A stretch of 64,000 nucleotides of DNA from Microbaculum marinisediminis (GTDB lineage Bacteria; Pseudomonadota; Alphaproteobacteria; Rhizobiales; Tepidamorphaceae). The notes under the pieces are model-generated. The model was not told where the DNA came from. It was given only the letters and a program-made list of their open reading frames with translations, and did not search any database. The first letter of the stretch is position 1. The number at the start of each line of letters is the position of its first letter. Location: assembly GCF_025397915.1 (NCBI RefSeq), contig NZ_JALIDZ010000005.1, forward strand, positions 310,001-374,000, read 5' to 3'. Below are positions 51,160 to 58,691 of the stretch, one piece after another. Both the position numbers and the translations under genes were made by a program.

Positions 51160-51654
51160 TCAGAGGGCGACGTTGTAGGACAGGGGGGCGGCGCGCGGTG
51201 CCGTTTCGGTCTGCCTGGCGTTGGCGCCATAGGTCTGGGTCTGTCCGCCCTGTCGGGCGGCGGCCAGGCCGGCGACGTCGCGGATCAGCGTTTCCGACAC
51301 GGTGCGGGCCGTCGCGAGAACGGCCAGGTTGAGGGAGATCGCCGACTCCAGCGCCTGATGGCGTTCGCGGAGATGGCCGACCTCGTCCGGCACGAGCTGG
51401 TTCAGCTCGGCGCCGGCGGACGACAGGACGCCATGAGCCTTCATATAGCGCTCGGCGACCACGGACTTGCGGGCGGAAACCTCGGCCGCCGCGGTCAGGC
51501 GTGCGGCCCGGATCAGGCTGGTTTCCTCGTTCAGCACCGCGATCAGCGAGTCGACCGTCTGCGCCAGATCGACGCAGAAATCGCGCGCCGCGGCCGGGTC
51601 CGACACGGGCGTCGGGCTGCTATTGCTGGCCGGACTGCTATTGCTGAATGTCAT
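51160..51654 (-). CDS. FlgN-like flagellar export chaperone
   Basis: 164 residues, mostly helical. DFCVDLAQTVDSLIAVLNEE, TSLIRAARLTAAAEVSARKS and HLRERHQALESAISLNLAVL form a long coiled coil as in FlgN, the chaperone of FlgK and FlgL. A C-terminal tail with GQTQTYGANARQTET is typical of alphaproteobacterial members. The start at 51654 overlaps flgJ by 17 bases. Assignment relies on the helix pattern and on position after flgI-flgJ; sequence identity to enteric FlgN is low. Confidence 0.75.
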   Translation of the reverse strand: MTFSNSSPASNSSPTPVSDPAAARDFCVDLAQTVDSLIAVLNEETSLIRAARLTAAAEVSARKSVVAERYMKAHGVLSSAGAELNQLVPDEVGHLRERHQALESAISLNLAVLATARTVSETLIRDVAGLAAARQGGQTQTYGANARQTETAPRAAPLSYNVAL

Positions 51655-51961
51655 TGTTAGCCTCCTGAAGGGACAAGAGCTCGCGGGCGACATCGTCGGC
51701 AATGCCGATGCCGCCGGCGGCCGCGATGTTGGCGCCGTATTGCTCGATCAGCAGGGACCGGAACATTTCCTCGCCATGGCCGCCGCCGAACGGACCGTCG
51801 GTGCTGACGCCGGCGAACATCTGCGACAGCATGGTGTTGAGGAACACCGACTCGAATTCCTGCGCCGATTGGCGAATGCTGTCGGGCGTGCCCTTGGCGC
51901 CCGTCGACAGTGCTGGACCGAGGGCGGGCGAGGACAGGGCGAGATCCGCGGGGATAGCCAT
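51638..51961 (-). CDS. flgJ: Rod-binding protein FlgJ (N-terminal domain only)
   Basis: 107 residues. The rod-cap domain has IRQSAQEFESVFLNTMLSQM, GGGHGEEMFRSLLIEQYGAN and GIGIADDVARELL. The C-terminal muramidase domain of enteric FlgJ is absent, as usual in alphaproteobacteria, so another enzyme must open the peptidoglycan for the rod. The ATG at 51961 follows the flgI stop by two bases; a GTG at 51967 is an alternative. Overlaps flgN by 17 bases. Confidence 0.9.
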   Translation of the reverse strand: MAIPADLALSSPALGPALSTGAKGTPDSIRQSAQEFESVFLNTMLSQMFAGVSTDGPFGGGHGEEMFRSLLIEQYGANIAAAGGIGIADDVARELLSLQEANNDIQQ

Positions 51962-51963
51962 CG

Positions 51964-53121
51964 TCACATCACCTCGATGTCGGCCTGCAGCGAGCCGGAC
52001 GTCTTGATCGCCTGAAGGATCGAGATCAGGTCGCGCGGCCCGACACCGAGCGCGTTCAGCCCGTCGACCAGTTGCTGCAGGCTGACGCCGCCGTCGACGA
52101 TCGCCATGCGGTTGCCGGACTGGTCGTCTACCGTGATCTGGGTGCGCGGAACCTCGACGGTCTCCGCCCCGAACGGCGCGAACGCGCCCGGCTGGCTGAC
52201 TTCCGGCGTCTCGGTGATGGTGACCGTGAGGTTGCCCTGGGCGACGGCGACGGTGGAGACGCGCACGTCCTTGCCCATGACGATGATCCCGGAATTCTCG
52301 TCGATGACCACGCGGGCGGGCTGATCGGGATCGACGCGGAGTTGCTCGATATCGGTCAGAAGCGAGACGATGTCGCTGGAATACTTGCCCGACATGCGGA
52401 TCTGGACGGTCGCCGGGTCGGTCGCCTCGGCTGTGCCGGGGCCGATATAGTCGTTGATGCTCTGGGCGATCCGCGTGGCCGTCGTCAGATCCGGATTGCG
52501 CAGGGCCAGGCGCAGGCTGGCGAGCTGGGAAAGCTCGAAGTCGATTTCGCGCTCGATCAGGGCGCCGTTGGCGATGCGCCCGCTGGTCGGGACGCCCCGT
52601 GTGACCTGGGCGGCCTCGCCCTCGACGTTGAAGCCGGCGACGGCGACCGGTCCCTGGGCGACCGCGTAGACCTCGCCGTCGGCGCCCAGCAGCGGCGTCA
52701 CCAGCAGGGTGCCGCCCTGCAGGTTGGTCGAATCGCCGAGCGTGGAGACGGTGACGTCGATGCGGCTGCCGTGGGTAGAAAACGCCGGCAGATTGGCCGT
52801 GACCATGACCGCCGCGACGTTTTTCGTGCGGAGCTGCGCGTCGCGGGTGTTCATGCCCAGCCGTTCCAGCATCGCCTGCAGGCTTTGCAGGGTGAAGGGC
52901 GAGTTGTTCAGCGTGTCGCCGGTGCCGTTCAGGCCGACGACAAGGCCGTACCCGATCAACTGGTTCTCGCGAACGCCTTCGATGTCGACCAGGTCCTTGA
53001 TCCGCGAGGATGCCAGAGCCGGCGGCGGCGCACAGAGCGCCGCGGCGACCGCGACGGCCGTCGCCAGGCGAAGGCCGCGTGAGAAAACTGACCGTAAATT
53101 CTTAACGCGCGGGATCACCAC
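51964..53121 (-). CDS. flgI: Flagellar P-ring protein FlgI
   Basis: 385 residues with a signal peptide (LRLATAVAVAAALCAPPPAL). Forms the P ring in the peptidoglycan layer. Diagnostic blocks: RIKDLVDIEGVRENQLIGYG, LVVGLNGTGDTLNNSPFTLQ, LGMNTRDAQLRTKNVAAVMV and the C-terminal ALGVGPRDLISILQAIKTSG. Starts at GTG 53121 with GGGGAG upstream. First gene of flgI-flgJ-flgN, divergent from fliX, with a sigma-54 element about 34 bases upstream of the start. Confidence 0.95.
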   Translation of the reverse strand: MVIPRVKNLRSVFSRGLRLATAVAVAAALCAPPPALASSRIKDLVDIEGVRENQLIGYGLVVGLNGTGDTLNNSPFTLQSLQAMLERLGMNTRDAQLRTKNVAAVMVTANLPAFSTHGSRIDVTVSTLGDSTNLQGGTLLVTPLLGADGEVYAVAQGPVAVAGFNVEGEAAQVTRGVPTSGRIANGALIEREIDFELSQLASLRLALRNPDLTTATRIAQSINDYIGPGTAEATDPATVQIRMSGKYSSDIVSLLTDIEQLRVDPDQPARVVIDENSGIIVMGKDVRVSTVAVAQGNLTVTITETPEVSQPGAFAPFGAETVEVPRTQITVDDQSGNRMAIVDGGVSLQQLVDGLNALGVGPRDLISILQAIKTSGSLQADIEVM

Positions 53122-53154
53122 ACTTGCTCCCCTTCAGCAATCCTCCAACTAGAA

Positions 53155-53170
53155 AGCCAGATCCGTGCCA
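53155..53170 (-). promoter_or_regulatory. Sigma-54 promoter of flgI
   Basis: On the minus strand the sequence reads TGGCACGGATCTGGCT. It fits TGGCACG-N4-TTGCT with one change, and GG and GC are the required ten bases apart. The predicted start of transcription is near 53145, about 24 bases before the GTG of flgI. Confidence 0.8.
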
Positions 53171-53256
53171 AGCAATCGCGGTTCGGGAAAACGCTGTAAA
53201 GGTATGGAATCTCGAGGGTTTTGAGTTCGTGTCGCAGGCGTTCGCCGTTAAGGTTC

Positions 53257-53291
53257 CGGCAAGAACTTGCCGCCGCCCGGCAAATTCTGCC
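53257..53291. promoter_or_regulatory. Paired ftr-like sites between fliX and flgI
   Basis: CGGCAAGAACTTGCCG (53257-53272) is a perfect inverted repeat with a 2-base centre; CGGCAAATTCTGCC (53278-53291) is a related imperfect one. They lie 87-121 bases upstream of the flgI sigma-54 element and 76-110 upstream of fliX. In Caulobacter such ftr sites bind FlbD, activating sigma-54 promoters and repressing early ones. FlbD itself is not in this window. Confidence 0.6.
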
Positions 53292-53297
53292 CATGCG

Positions 53298-53316
53298 TTA
53301 AGGTGCCGTTAACCAT
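53298..53316 (+). promoter_or_regulatory. CtrA-type site upstream of fliX
   Basis: TTAA (53298-53301), seven bases, TTAAC (53309-53313) matches the full CtrA consensus TTAA-N7-TTAAC, and the right half extends to TTAACCAT. It is 50 bases upstream of the fliX ATG. Early (class II) flagellar genes are under CtrA control in Caulobacter. Confidence 0.78.
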
Positions 53317-53366
53317 GGCTGGTGAGATTTGGCCGTGGCTGGAGCAAAGGGGGGAGGCTTCGATTC

Positions 53367-53786
53367 ATGCGTATCGACGGACCCGGAGGGGCGGGCCAGA
53401 TCAAGCGTCCGCGGGGCGGTGCGAAGAGCGATCGGTCAACGAACGTCTTTTCGTTCTCCCAATCGGAGCGTTCGGAAACCGCGACCGGAGCCGCCGCATC
53501 GGGACCGATCGGCGGCATCGACGCGTTGCTGGCGCTTCAGTCGGTGGAGGAGCCGGGGGGGCGCGGACCGCGGCTCAAGCACGGCCACGACATGCTCGAC
53601 CTGCTCGACGACATCAAGATCGCCTTGCTCGCGGGTGACGTACCGGCCGCCAAGCTGCAGAGCCTGGTCGATACCGTGGGGCGCCGGCCCGACCGGTATG
53701 GCGACGAGCGCATCGAGTCGGTGCTCGACGAAATAGAGCTTCGCGCCCGCGTCGAGCTTGCGAAATTGGGGCGTGAAGCGGCCTGA
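53367..53786 (+). CDS. fliX: Flagellar assembly trans-acting factor FliX
   Basis: 139 residues. The N-terminus MRIDGPGGAGQIKRPRGGAK is disordered and basic; the conserved part is GGIDALLALQSVEEPGGRGP, HDMLDLLDDIKIALLAGDVP and VLDEIELRARVELAKLGREA. FliX links completion of the early basal body to FlbD activity. The ATG at 53367 with GGGGAGG 10 bases upstream is preferred over an earlier in-frame ATG. Divergent fliX/flgI is the same arrangement as in Caulobacter. Confidence 0.92.
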   Translation: MRIDGPGGAGQIKRPRGGAKSDRSTNVFSFSQSERSETATGAAASGPIGGIDALLALQSVEEPGGRGPRLKHGHDMLDLLDDIKIALLAGDVPAAKLQSLVDTVGRRPDRYGDERIESVLDEIELRARVELAKLGREAA

Positions 53787-53956
53787 TATCCGGCGATTGC
53801 CCCTAACCCGCTGAAACCACGGCCGAAAGCAGGGCGGATCGTACTACCGCGCGAATTAAGTCACATTACAATCTTGTCATCGACGACTTGTTGTAAGCGG
53901 CCCTGTCAGCGGTTATAAGGGCGCCCGTTATCGACGGACCCTAAAGGGAATCGCCG

Positions 53957-54367
53957 ATGGTTGGCGTAAGAGACTACCGCCCTACTACCAAAGAGCCTTT
54001 CATGAACGAGAGGCAGCGCGAGTACTTCCGTGCAAAACTGCTTGCATGGAAGGAAGAGATTCTGCGTGAAAGCCGCGAGACGCTGAACCAGCTCCAGGTC
54101 GACAGCCAGAATCACCCTGATTTGGCCGACCGTGCGTCTTCGGAGACGGATCGGGCCATCGAGCTGCGGGCTCGCGACCGCCAGCGTAAGCTGATCGCCA
54201 AGATCGATGCCGCGCTCAAGCGGATCGATGAGGGGACCTACGGCTATTGCGAGGAAACCGGCGAGCCGATCAGCCTCAAGCGGCTTGATGCAAGGCCGAT
54301 CGCGACCTTGTCGATCGAGGCGCAGGAGCGTCACGAACGGCGCGAGCGTGTCTATCGCGACGACTGA
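53957..54367 (+). CDS. dksA: DksA-type RNA polymerase-binding factor lacking most zinc cysteines
   Basis: 136 residues. Binds the RNA polymerase secondary channel and, with ppGpp, retunes promoters. The N-terminus YRPTTKEPFMNERQREYFRA supports the start at 53957; the coiled-coil tip region has DRASSETDRAIELRARDRQR. In the zinc-finger region only Cys98 remains (GYCEETGEP); the other three ligand positions are Thr101, Ser and Ala (ARPIATLSIEAQE). Loss of ligands is common in alphaproteobacterial DksA, so it should still fold. Embedded among flagellar genes but with its own terminator. Confidence 0.93.
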   Translation: MVGVRDYRPTTKEPFMNERQREYFRAKLLAWKEEILRESRETLNQLQVDSQNHPDLADRASSETDRAIELRARDRQRKLIAKIDAALKRIDEGTYGYCEETGEPISLKRLDARPIATLSIEAQERHERRERVYRDD

Positions 54368-54394
54368 TTAAACTCAGTCTCCAAAGAAACTGAA

Positions 54395-54427
54395 AAACGC
54401 CTCCGGCCACTGGTCGGGGGCGTTTTT
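54395..54427 (+). terminator. Rho-independent terminator of dksA
   Basis: Long stem AAACGCCTCCGGCC / GGTCGGGGGCGTTT with G-T wobbles and a small loop, followed by a run of T on the plus strand (GCGTTTTTTG). It begins 28 bases after the dksA stop. Confidence 0.9.
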
Positions 54428-54445
54428 TGTGCGTGGAAAAGAAAG

Positions 54446-54476
54446 GGCGCGGTCCCGGGGGAGCTGGGACCGCGCC
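54446..54476 (-). terminator. Rho-independent terminator of flgH operon
   Basis: Perfect 11-bp stem GGCGCGGTCCC / GGGACCGCGCC with a 9-base loop; on the minus strand it is followed by TTTCTTTTCC. It lies 30 bases after the flgH stop and ends flgF-flgG-flgA-flgH. Confidence 0.85.
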
Positions 54477-54505
54477 GATTGGCCGTTCTGTCAGATGGGG
54501 GAGCG

Positions 54506-55276
54506 TCAGAACGGCAGGATGATGTCCAGGAACTGTTGCCCGTAGGGAGGCTGCTGGACATCGGTAATCTGGCCGCGTCCGCCGTAGGAGATGCGGGCCT
54601 CGGCGATCTTGGTCGAATCGACCGTGTTGTTGGCGGTGATGTCTTCGGGACGGATCACGCCGGCCACGATCAGTTCCCGCATCTCGAAGTTGACGCGGAC
54701 CTCCTGGCGTCCCTCGATCACCATGTTGCCGTTGGGCAGGACCTGGGTGACGACGGCGGCCAGGTTCGTGCGCAGCTCTTCCTTGCGGTTAACCGAGCCT
54801 TCACCGGTGGTGGCGGTGTCGCCGTTGAGGTCGATGACGGCGCTGCCGGTCTTGTAGTCGTCGGGGATCAGGTCGAGGAACGCGTTGCCCGCCGCGCCCG
54901 AAATGTCGCGCCCCCCCGAGGCGATGCGGCTGCGCTCGGTCTTGTTGTCGAAGATGGCCTTGTCGGAGAAGATGACCTCGACCGTGAGAATGTCTCCGAC
55001 CCCCTTGGCGCGCTGATCCTTGAAGAAGGCGCGGGCGCCGGACCGCCACAGGGAGTTGGAGCTGAACACCGGCGGCTCGGGGTCGGGCATCGGCATCGAC
55101 ACGGGACGATAGCCGGCCACCGCCGTCGGGTTCTCGATCGCCGACAGGTAGGGCGGCTTGTTGATCTGGGCGATCTTGTCGGCGGTGCTGGAGCAGCCCG
55201 CGGCGGCGGCGCCGAGGATGCCGATCGCGGCGAGGCGTCCGATGTCTCGGAATGTCCGGTTCGTTACGCGCGTCAT
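54506..55276 (-). CDS. flgH: Flagellar L-ring lipoprotein FlgH
   Basis: 256 residues. Lipoprotein signal with lipobox (GILGAAAAGC) near residue 28, so anchored in the outer membrane, where it forms the L ring. Conserved blocks: SLWRSGARAFFKDQRAKGVG, DILTVEVIFSDKAIFDNKTE, NLAAVVTQVLPNGNMVIEGR, ELIVAGVIRPEDITANNTVD and ARISYGGRGQITDVQQPPYG. GAGGGAGAG upstream supports the ATG at 55276. Follows flgA by 25 bases. Confidence 0.95.
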   Translation of the reverse strand: MTRVTNRTFRDIGRLAAIGILGAAAAGCSSTADKIAQINKPPYLSAIENPTAVAGYRPVSMPMPDPEPPVFSSNSLWRSGARAFFKDQRAKGVGDILTVEVIFSDKAIFDNKTERSRIASGGRDISGAAGNAFLDLIPDDYKTGSAVIDLNGDTATTGEGSVNRKEELRTNLAAVVTQVLPNGNMVIEGRQEVRVNFEMRELIVAGVIRPEDITANNTVDSTKIAEARISYGGRGQITDVQQPPYGQQFLDIILPF

Positions 55277-55301
55277 GAAACTCTCCCTCAGGACCGGCAT
55301 G

Positions 55302-56285
55302 TCAGCGGACGGTGGTCGGCAGCGACGCCACCGGAACCCGCTGCGGCAGGACGGTGACGAAGCCGGGACCGCTGATCTCGGCCTCGACGGTCCGCTTCGA
55401 CTGAATGTTGAAAACCTGGATGACCTCGCCGCGCGCGCCGGCCGACAGGGCCCGTCCGCGGGTGGTCAGCGTCAGCCCGGGCGTGCGGTAGATGATCGTC
55501 ACCAGGTCGCCGCGATGGACCAGAATCGGCTCCATCAGCAGGTCGGCGGTCAGCGGCACGCCGTCGCGAAGGTGCCGGCGGGCGGACATCCCGGTGAGCC
55601 GGTCGGCGTCGACGATCATCTCCGAGCGCACGGCGCTGCGGGGCAGGCGGTCGATGACGATGTCGCGCGGGCTGATCACCTCGCCGCGCTCCAGGGCGCG
55701 CGCCAGGACCGGGACCTCGATGATCTCGACCGCGCGGCCGGAGAACCGCAGGCCGGTGCCCGCGGCGCGGCTGTCGGCGACCGCCAGAAGGGCGGCGAAA
55801 CGGCCGGTCGCCGGATCGTATTCGAGCTTGTCCACGCTCAGCGGCGCCATGGCGGACTGCTCGACGACGATCGGCTGCTCGAACCGGTCGAGGGTCACGT
55901 CGATGTCCTCGGGCCGGTCGCCGCGTCCCGTCTCGACGATATGGCGCGTGATCGCCTGCACGATCTCGTCGCTGGCGATCGCGCGGCCGAGCCGGCTGAC
56001 CGACACCGAATCGAGGCCGCCGGTATCCAGGCCGGCCAGACCCTGGGCCTGGGCCGCCGTGAGGATCCGATCGACGCGGACGGTGCCGGCGGTGCCAAGG
56101 TCCGGCGCCCGGAAGACCGCGATGCCGGAGGCCGCGCCGGCGCCGTCGATCAGGTCGCCGAGTGTCACGAGCGGACCGTGCACGGTCACCTGAGCCTTCA
56201 ACCGGGGCTGTTCGGCCCCCATCGCCGGCAGGGCGAACACGGCGACCGCAAGCGCGGCGCCGACGACGAGCGTGCGTATGATCAT
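55302..56285 (-). CDS. flgA: P-ring assembly chaperone FlgA
   Basis: 327 residues with a signal peptide (IIRTLVVGAALAVAVFALPA). Periplasmic chaperone for FlgI. The C-terminal SAF-like domain is visible as LARALERGEVISPRDIVIDR, GMSARRHLRDGVPLTADLLM and GDLVTIIYRTPGLTLTTRGR, closing with VIQVFNIQSKRTVEAEISGP. An N-terminal extension of about 170 residues is longer than in enteric FlgA. Lies between flgG and flgH on the same strand, a common alphaproteobacterial order. Confidence 0.94.
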   Translation of the reverse strand: MIIRTLVVGAALAVAVFALPAMGAEQPRLKAQVTVHGPLVTLGDLIDGAGAASGIAVFRAPDLGTAGTVRVDRILTAAQAQGLAGLDTGGLDSVSVSRLGRAIASDEIVQAITRHIVETGRGDRPEDIDVTLDRFEQPIVVEQSAMAPLSVDKLEYDPATGRFAALLAVADSRAAGTGLRFSGRAVEIIEVPVLARALERGEVISPRDIVIDRLPRSAVRSEMIVDADRLTGMSARRHLRDGVPLTADLLMEPILVHRGDLVTIIYRTPGLTLTTRGRALSAGARGEVIQVFNIQSKRTVEAEISGPGFVTVLPQRVPVASLPTTVR

Positions 56286-56302
56286 GATCCGTCCCCTTCG
56301 CG

Positions 56303-57088
56303 TTAGCGCATGCTCGCCGTCGACGACATCATTTCGTCGGCGGCGGTGATGACGCGGGAGTTCATCTCGTAGGCGCGCTGGGCGGCGATCAGATCGGAGA
56401 TCTCGGAGACCGGATTGACGTTGGCCTGCTCGAGATAGCCTTGCTGCAGCATGCCGTAGCCGTCGAGGCCGGGCGTGCCGACCTGTTCGGGACCGCTCGA
56501 CGGCGTCTCCAGGAAGAGGTTGTCGCCCATGGCTTCCAGGCCCGCCGGATTGACGAAGCGGACCAGGTCGATGTTGCCGAGGTCGACGGGATCGGTGTCC
56601 GTCGAGACGAAGGCCTGGATCAGCCCCTCGGAGTTGATCGAGACACCGCGGGCGTCGTCGGGGATGGTGATGCCGGGCTCGATGACATAGCCGTCGACGG
56701 TGACCAGCTGGCCGAGCGAGTCGCGTTCGAACGAGCCGTCGCGCGAATAGGCGGTGCGGCCGTCGGGCAGGCGGACGCGGAAGAAGCCTTCGCCGCGGAT
56801 GGCGACGTCCAGTTCCTTCTCCGTCATGGTGATGTTGCCCTGGCTCATCACCCGCGGCGTGGCGGCCGTCTTGACGCCGCCGCCGATCTCGATGCCGGTG
56901 GGGACGATGGTTCCGGTATCCGACGTCGAGGCGCCGGGCCGGCGCAGGTTCTCGTAGAGGAGATCCTGGAAATCGGCCCGCTGGCGCTTGAAGCCGGTGG
57001 TGCGCATGTTGGCGATGTTGTTGGAGATCACTTCGACGTTGAGCTCCTGGGCCATCATGCCGGAAGCCGCGATATGAAGTGCTTTCAT
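56303..57088 (-). CDS. flgG: Flagellar distal rod protein FlgG
   Basis: 261 residues, the standard FlgG length. N-terminal KALHIAASGMMAQELNVEVI and SNNIANMRTTGFKRQRADFQ, FlgG-specific DLLYENLRRPGA and LGNIDLVRFVNPAGLEAMGD, GYLEQANVNPVSEISDLIAA near the end, and TADEMMSSTASMR. Builds the distal rod through the P and L rings encoded by flgI and flgH. Follows flgF by 39 bases. Confidence 0.96.
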   Translation of the reverse strand: MKALHIAASGMMAQELNVEVISNNIANMRTTGFKRQRADFQDLLYENLRRPGASTSDTGTIVPTGIEIGGGVKTAATPRVMSQGNITMTEKELDVAIRGEGFFRVRLPDGRTAYSRDGSFERDSLGQLVTVDGYVIEPGITIPDDARGVSINSEGLIQAFVSTDTDPVDLGNIDLVRFVNPAGLEAMGDNLFLETPSSGPEQVGTPGLDGYGMLQQGYLEQANVNPVSEISDLIAAQRAYEMNSRVITAADEMMSSTASMR

Positions 57089-57127
57089 GGCGTGTTCCTT
57101 TTCAAGTCCAGTGGCGGTGGCCGGTCA

Positions 57128-57868
57128 TTACTGAATGACGGCCAGCACGCTGATGGCGTTGCGGCGCATGTCGTCCATGCGTTCGAGCATGGAGGACAGC
57201 GAGGTATAGGCGCGGGTTACCTCGATCATCCGGGTCATCTCGACGATCGGCTGGACGTTCGAGCCTTCGACCATGCCCTGGCGCACGGTGGCGTCGTTGG
57301 CGGTCTGCGGCTGGACCGGTGCGGAGAACAGGCTGGAGCCCTCCGGCTGCAGAATGGCGTCGTCGTCGAAGACGGCGACCCGCAGGCGGCCTTTCTCGCC
57401 GGCCTTCGTGGAGACCGTTCCGTCGGCGGCGATGGCCACGGCACCGTCGCGCTCGTCGAAGGTGATCACGCCGCCGTCGCCCATCACCCGGTGACCTTCG
57501 GCGGTGACCAGCGCGCCTTCGTTGTCGAGCAGGAACGCGCCGTTGCGCGTGTAGCGCTCGCCGGCCGGCGTCTGGACCACGAACCAGCCTTCGCCGTCGA
57601 TGGCGACGTCGAGCGGATTGCCGGTCTGCTGTATCGGTCCGGGCGCGAAGTCCTGCAGCGTGCCGCGGTCGATGACATAGGAGATGTCCCGATCGCCGGG
57701 CAGGGCGTCGGACGCCTCCGCCTTGGGCATCAGGTATTCCTCGAAAAGCACGTCGGACGATTTGAATCCGCCGGTTTCGAGATTCGCCAGATTGTTGGCG
57801 ATGACGTCCATCTGACGCCGCAGGGCGACCTGCCGCGACAGGGATACGAGTAGGGTATTGTCTTGCAT
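57128..57868 (-). CDS. flgF: Flagellar proximal rod protein FlgF
   Basis: 246 residues. MQDNTLLVSLSRQVALRRQM and DVIANNLANLETGGFKSSDV form the rod N-terminal helix; NPLDVAIDGEGWFVVQTPAG is the D1 start; VEGSNVQPIVEMTRMIEVTR and the terminal MRRNAISVLAVIQ complete it. The ATG at 57868 is chosen because the upstream in-frame extension lies in the promoter region. First gene of flgF-flgG-flgA-flgH, with a sigma-54 element 67 bases upstream. Confidence 0.95.
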   Translation of the reverse strand: MQDNTLLVSLSRQVALRRQMDVIANNLANLETGGFKSSDVLFEEYLMPKAEASDALPGDRDISYVIDRGTLQDFAPGPIQQTGNPLDVAIDGEGWFVVQTPAGERYTRNGAFLLDNEGALVTAEGHRVMGDGGVITFDERDGAVAIAADGTVSTKAGEKGRLRVAVFDDDAILQPEGSSLFSAPVQPQTANDATVRQGMVEGSNVQPIVEMTRMIEVTRAYTSLSSMLERMDDMRRNAISVLAVIQ

Positions 57869-57934
57869 CGTTGCACCATTGGTTGCTCCCCCGAGCGAAC
57901 GCCGCACGGTGCCGTGGGTGTTCACCGGTCATTA

Positions 57935-57950
57935 AGCATACGGTGTGCCA
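57935..57950 (-). promoter_or_regulatory. Sigma-54 promoter of flgF operon
   Basis: Minus-strand TGGCACACCGTATGCT has TGGCAC, GG and GC ten bases apart, and differs from the consensus downstream element TTGCT only at its first base (ATGCT); the seventh base is A instead of G. It lies in the 311-base divergent flgF-fliL gap, which has no other gene. Confidence 0.72.
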
Positions 57951-58005
57951 ACTCCGGAAAGTGAATGAAAACAATGGGATGAGAATTTTCGTCGGCGCCA
58001 GAGCC

Positions 58006-58043
58006 CGGCAATTTTGGGGCCGGCCGGCAACGACGGGCGGCAA
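58006..58043. promoter_or_regulatory. Three direct CGGCAA half sites between flgF and fliL
   Basis: CGGCAA occurs at 58006, 58025 and 58038 in the same orientation. It is the half site seen in the ftr-like palindromes at flgI. The three lie 56-93 bases upstream of the flgF sigma-54 element and just upstream of the fliL CtrA half site. They could be enhancer contacts for a FlbD-like activator; the evidence is weaker than at flgI and flgE. Confidence 0.4.
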
Positions 58044-58079
58044 TAATTTCCCACCCCGGCCGGGTTTGGAAACTTTTCG

Positions 58080-58087
58080 TTAACCAT
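58080..58087 (+). promoter_or_regulatory. CtrA half site upstream of fliL
   Basis: TTAACCAT, the same extended half site as at fliX, 92 bases upstream of the fliL start. The seven-base-spaced left half is degenerate (GAAA). The fliL-fliM promoter of Caulobacter is a classic CtrA target, which supports the assignment. Confidence 0.6.
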
Positions 58088-58179
58088 GCGCTTCATACGG
58101 TGAACATCAAGGCAGCGGGGGCTGGCGCACGGGGCTTTTTCGGACGTGCGCGCCCCGGAACAAACGGAACCGGTCAGGC

Positions 58180-58683
58180 ATGTCCACCGAGGTCGCTCAA
58201 CCCGATTTCGACAATATCGAGGCCACGCCCGATAGCGCTTCGCAGGACGGCGCGCCGAAGGGCCGGCGCAAGCTCGTCATCATCGGCGCGGCGGCCGTAC
58301 TCGGCGTCGCCCTGCTGGGCGGCGGCGGCTACCTGTTTCTCGGCTCGGGTGGCGGGTCCGGGACGGTCCAGCAAGAACCGCCGGTCTTCTTCGAACTTCC
58401 GGAAATGACCGTGAACCTGAGCTCGGTGGATCAGCGGCCGCAGTTCCTGCGCGTCCAGATCGCGCTGGAAATGAAGGACAGGGAGACGAAAGAGGCCGTG
58501 GAGCAGGTGCTGCCGAGGGTGCTCGACGCCTTCCAGGTCTATCTGCGCGAGCTGCGCTCGACCGACCTGCAGGGCTCCGCCGGCATCTACCGGCTCAAGG
58601 AAGAACTCGTGCGGCGCGTCAATCTGGCGATTCATCCCGCCGAGATCGACAACGTCGTTTTCAAAGAAATCATCGTCCAGTAG
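58180..58683 (+). CDS. fliL: Flagellar basal body-associated protein FliL
   Basis: 167 residues. A cytoplasmic N-terminus of about 30 residues, one transmembrane helix (LVIIGAAAVLGVALLGGGGY), and a periplasmic stomatin-like domain with FFELPEMTVNLSSVDQRPQF, LRVQIALEMKDRETKEAVEQ and IDNVVFKEIIVQ. Surrounds and supports stator units. First gene of fliL-fliM-DUF6468-MotE, spaced 8 bases from fliM. Confidence 0.94.
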   Translation: MSTEVAQPDFDNIEATPDSASQDGAPKGRRKLVIIGAAAVLGVALLGGGGYLFLGSGGGSGTVQQEPPVFFELPEMTVNLSSVDQRPQFLRVQIALEMKDRETKEAVEQVLPRVLDAFQVYLRELRSTDLQGSAGIYRLKEELVRRVNLAIHPAEIDNVVFKEIIVQ

Positions 58684-58691
58684 GCGCAGAC

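Noticed and set aside
50622-51332. Plus-strand open frames opposite the unrecognised flagellar-cluster gene
   Set aside because: Arg/Gly-rich low-complexity translations; third-position bias favours the minus frame ending at 50602.
53256-53272. Plus-strand sigma-54-like element GGCAAGAACTTGC for fliX
   Set aside because: GG and GC are nine rather than ten bases apart, and the sequence is better explained as a symmetric ftr-like site.
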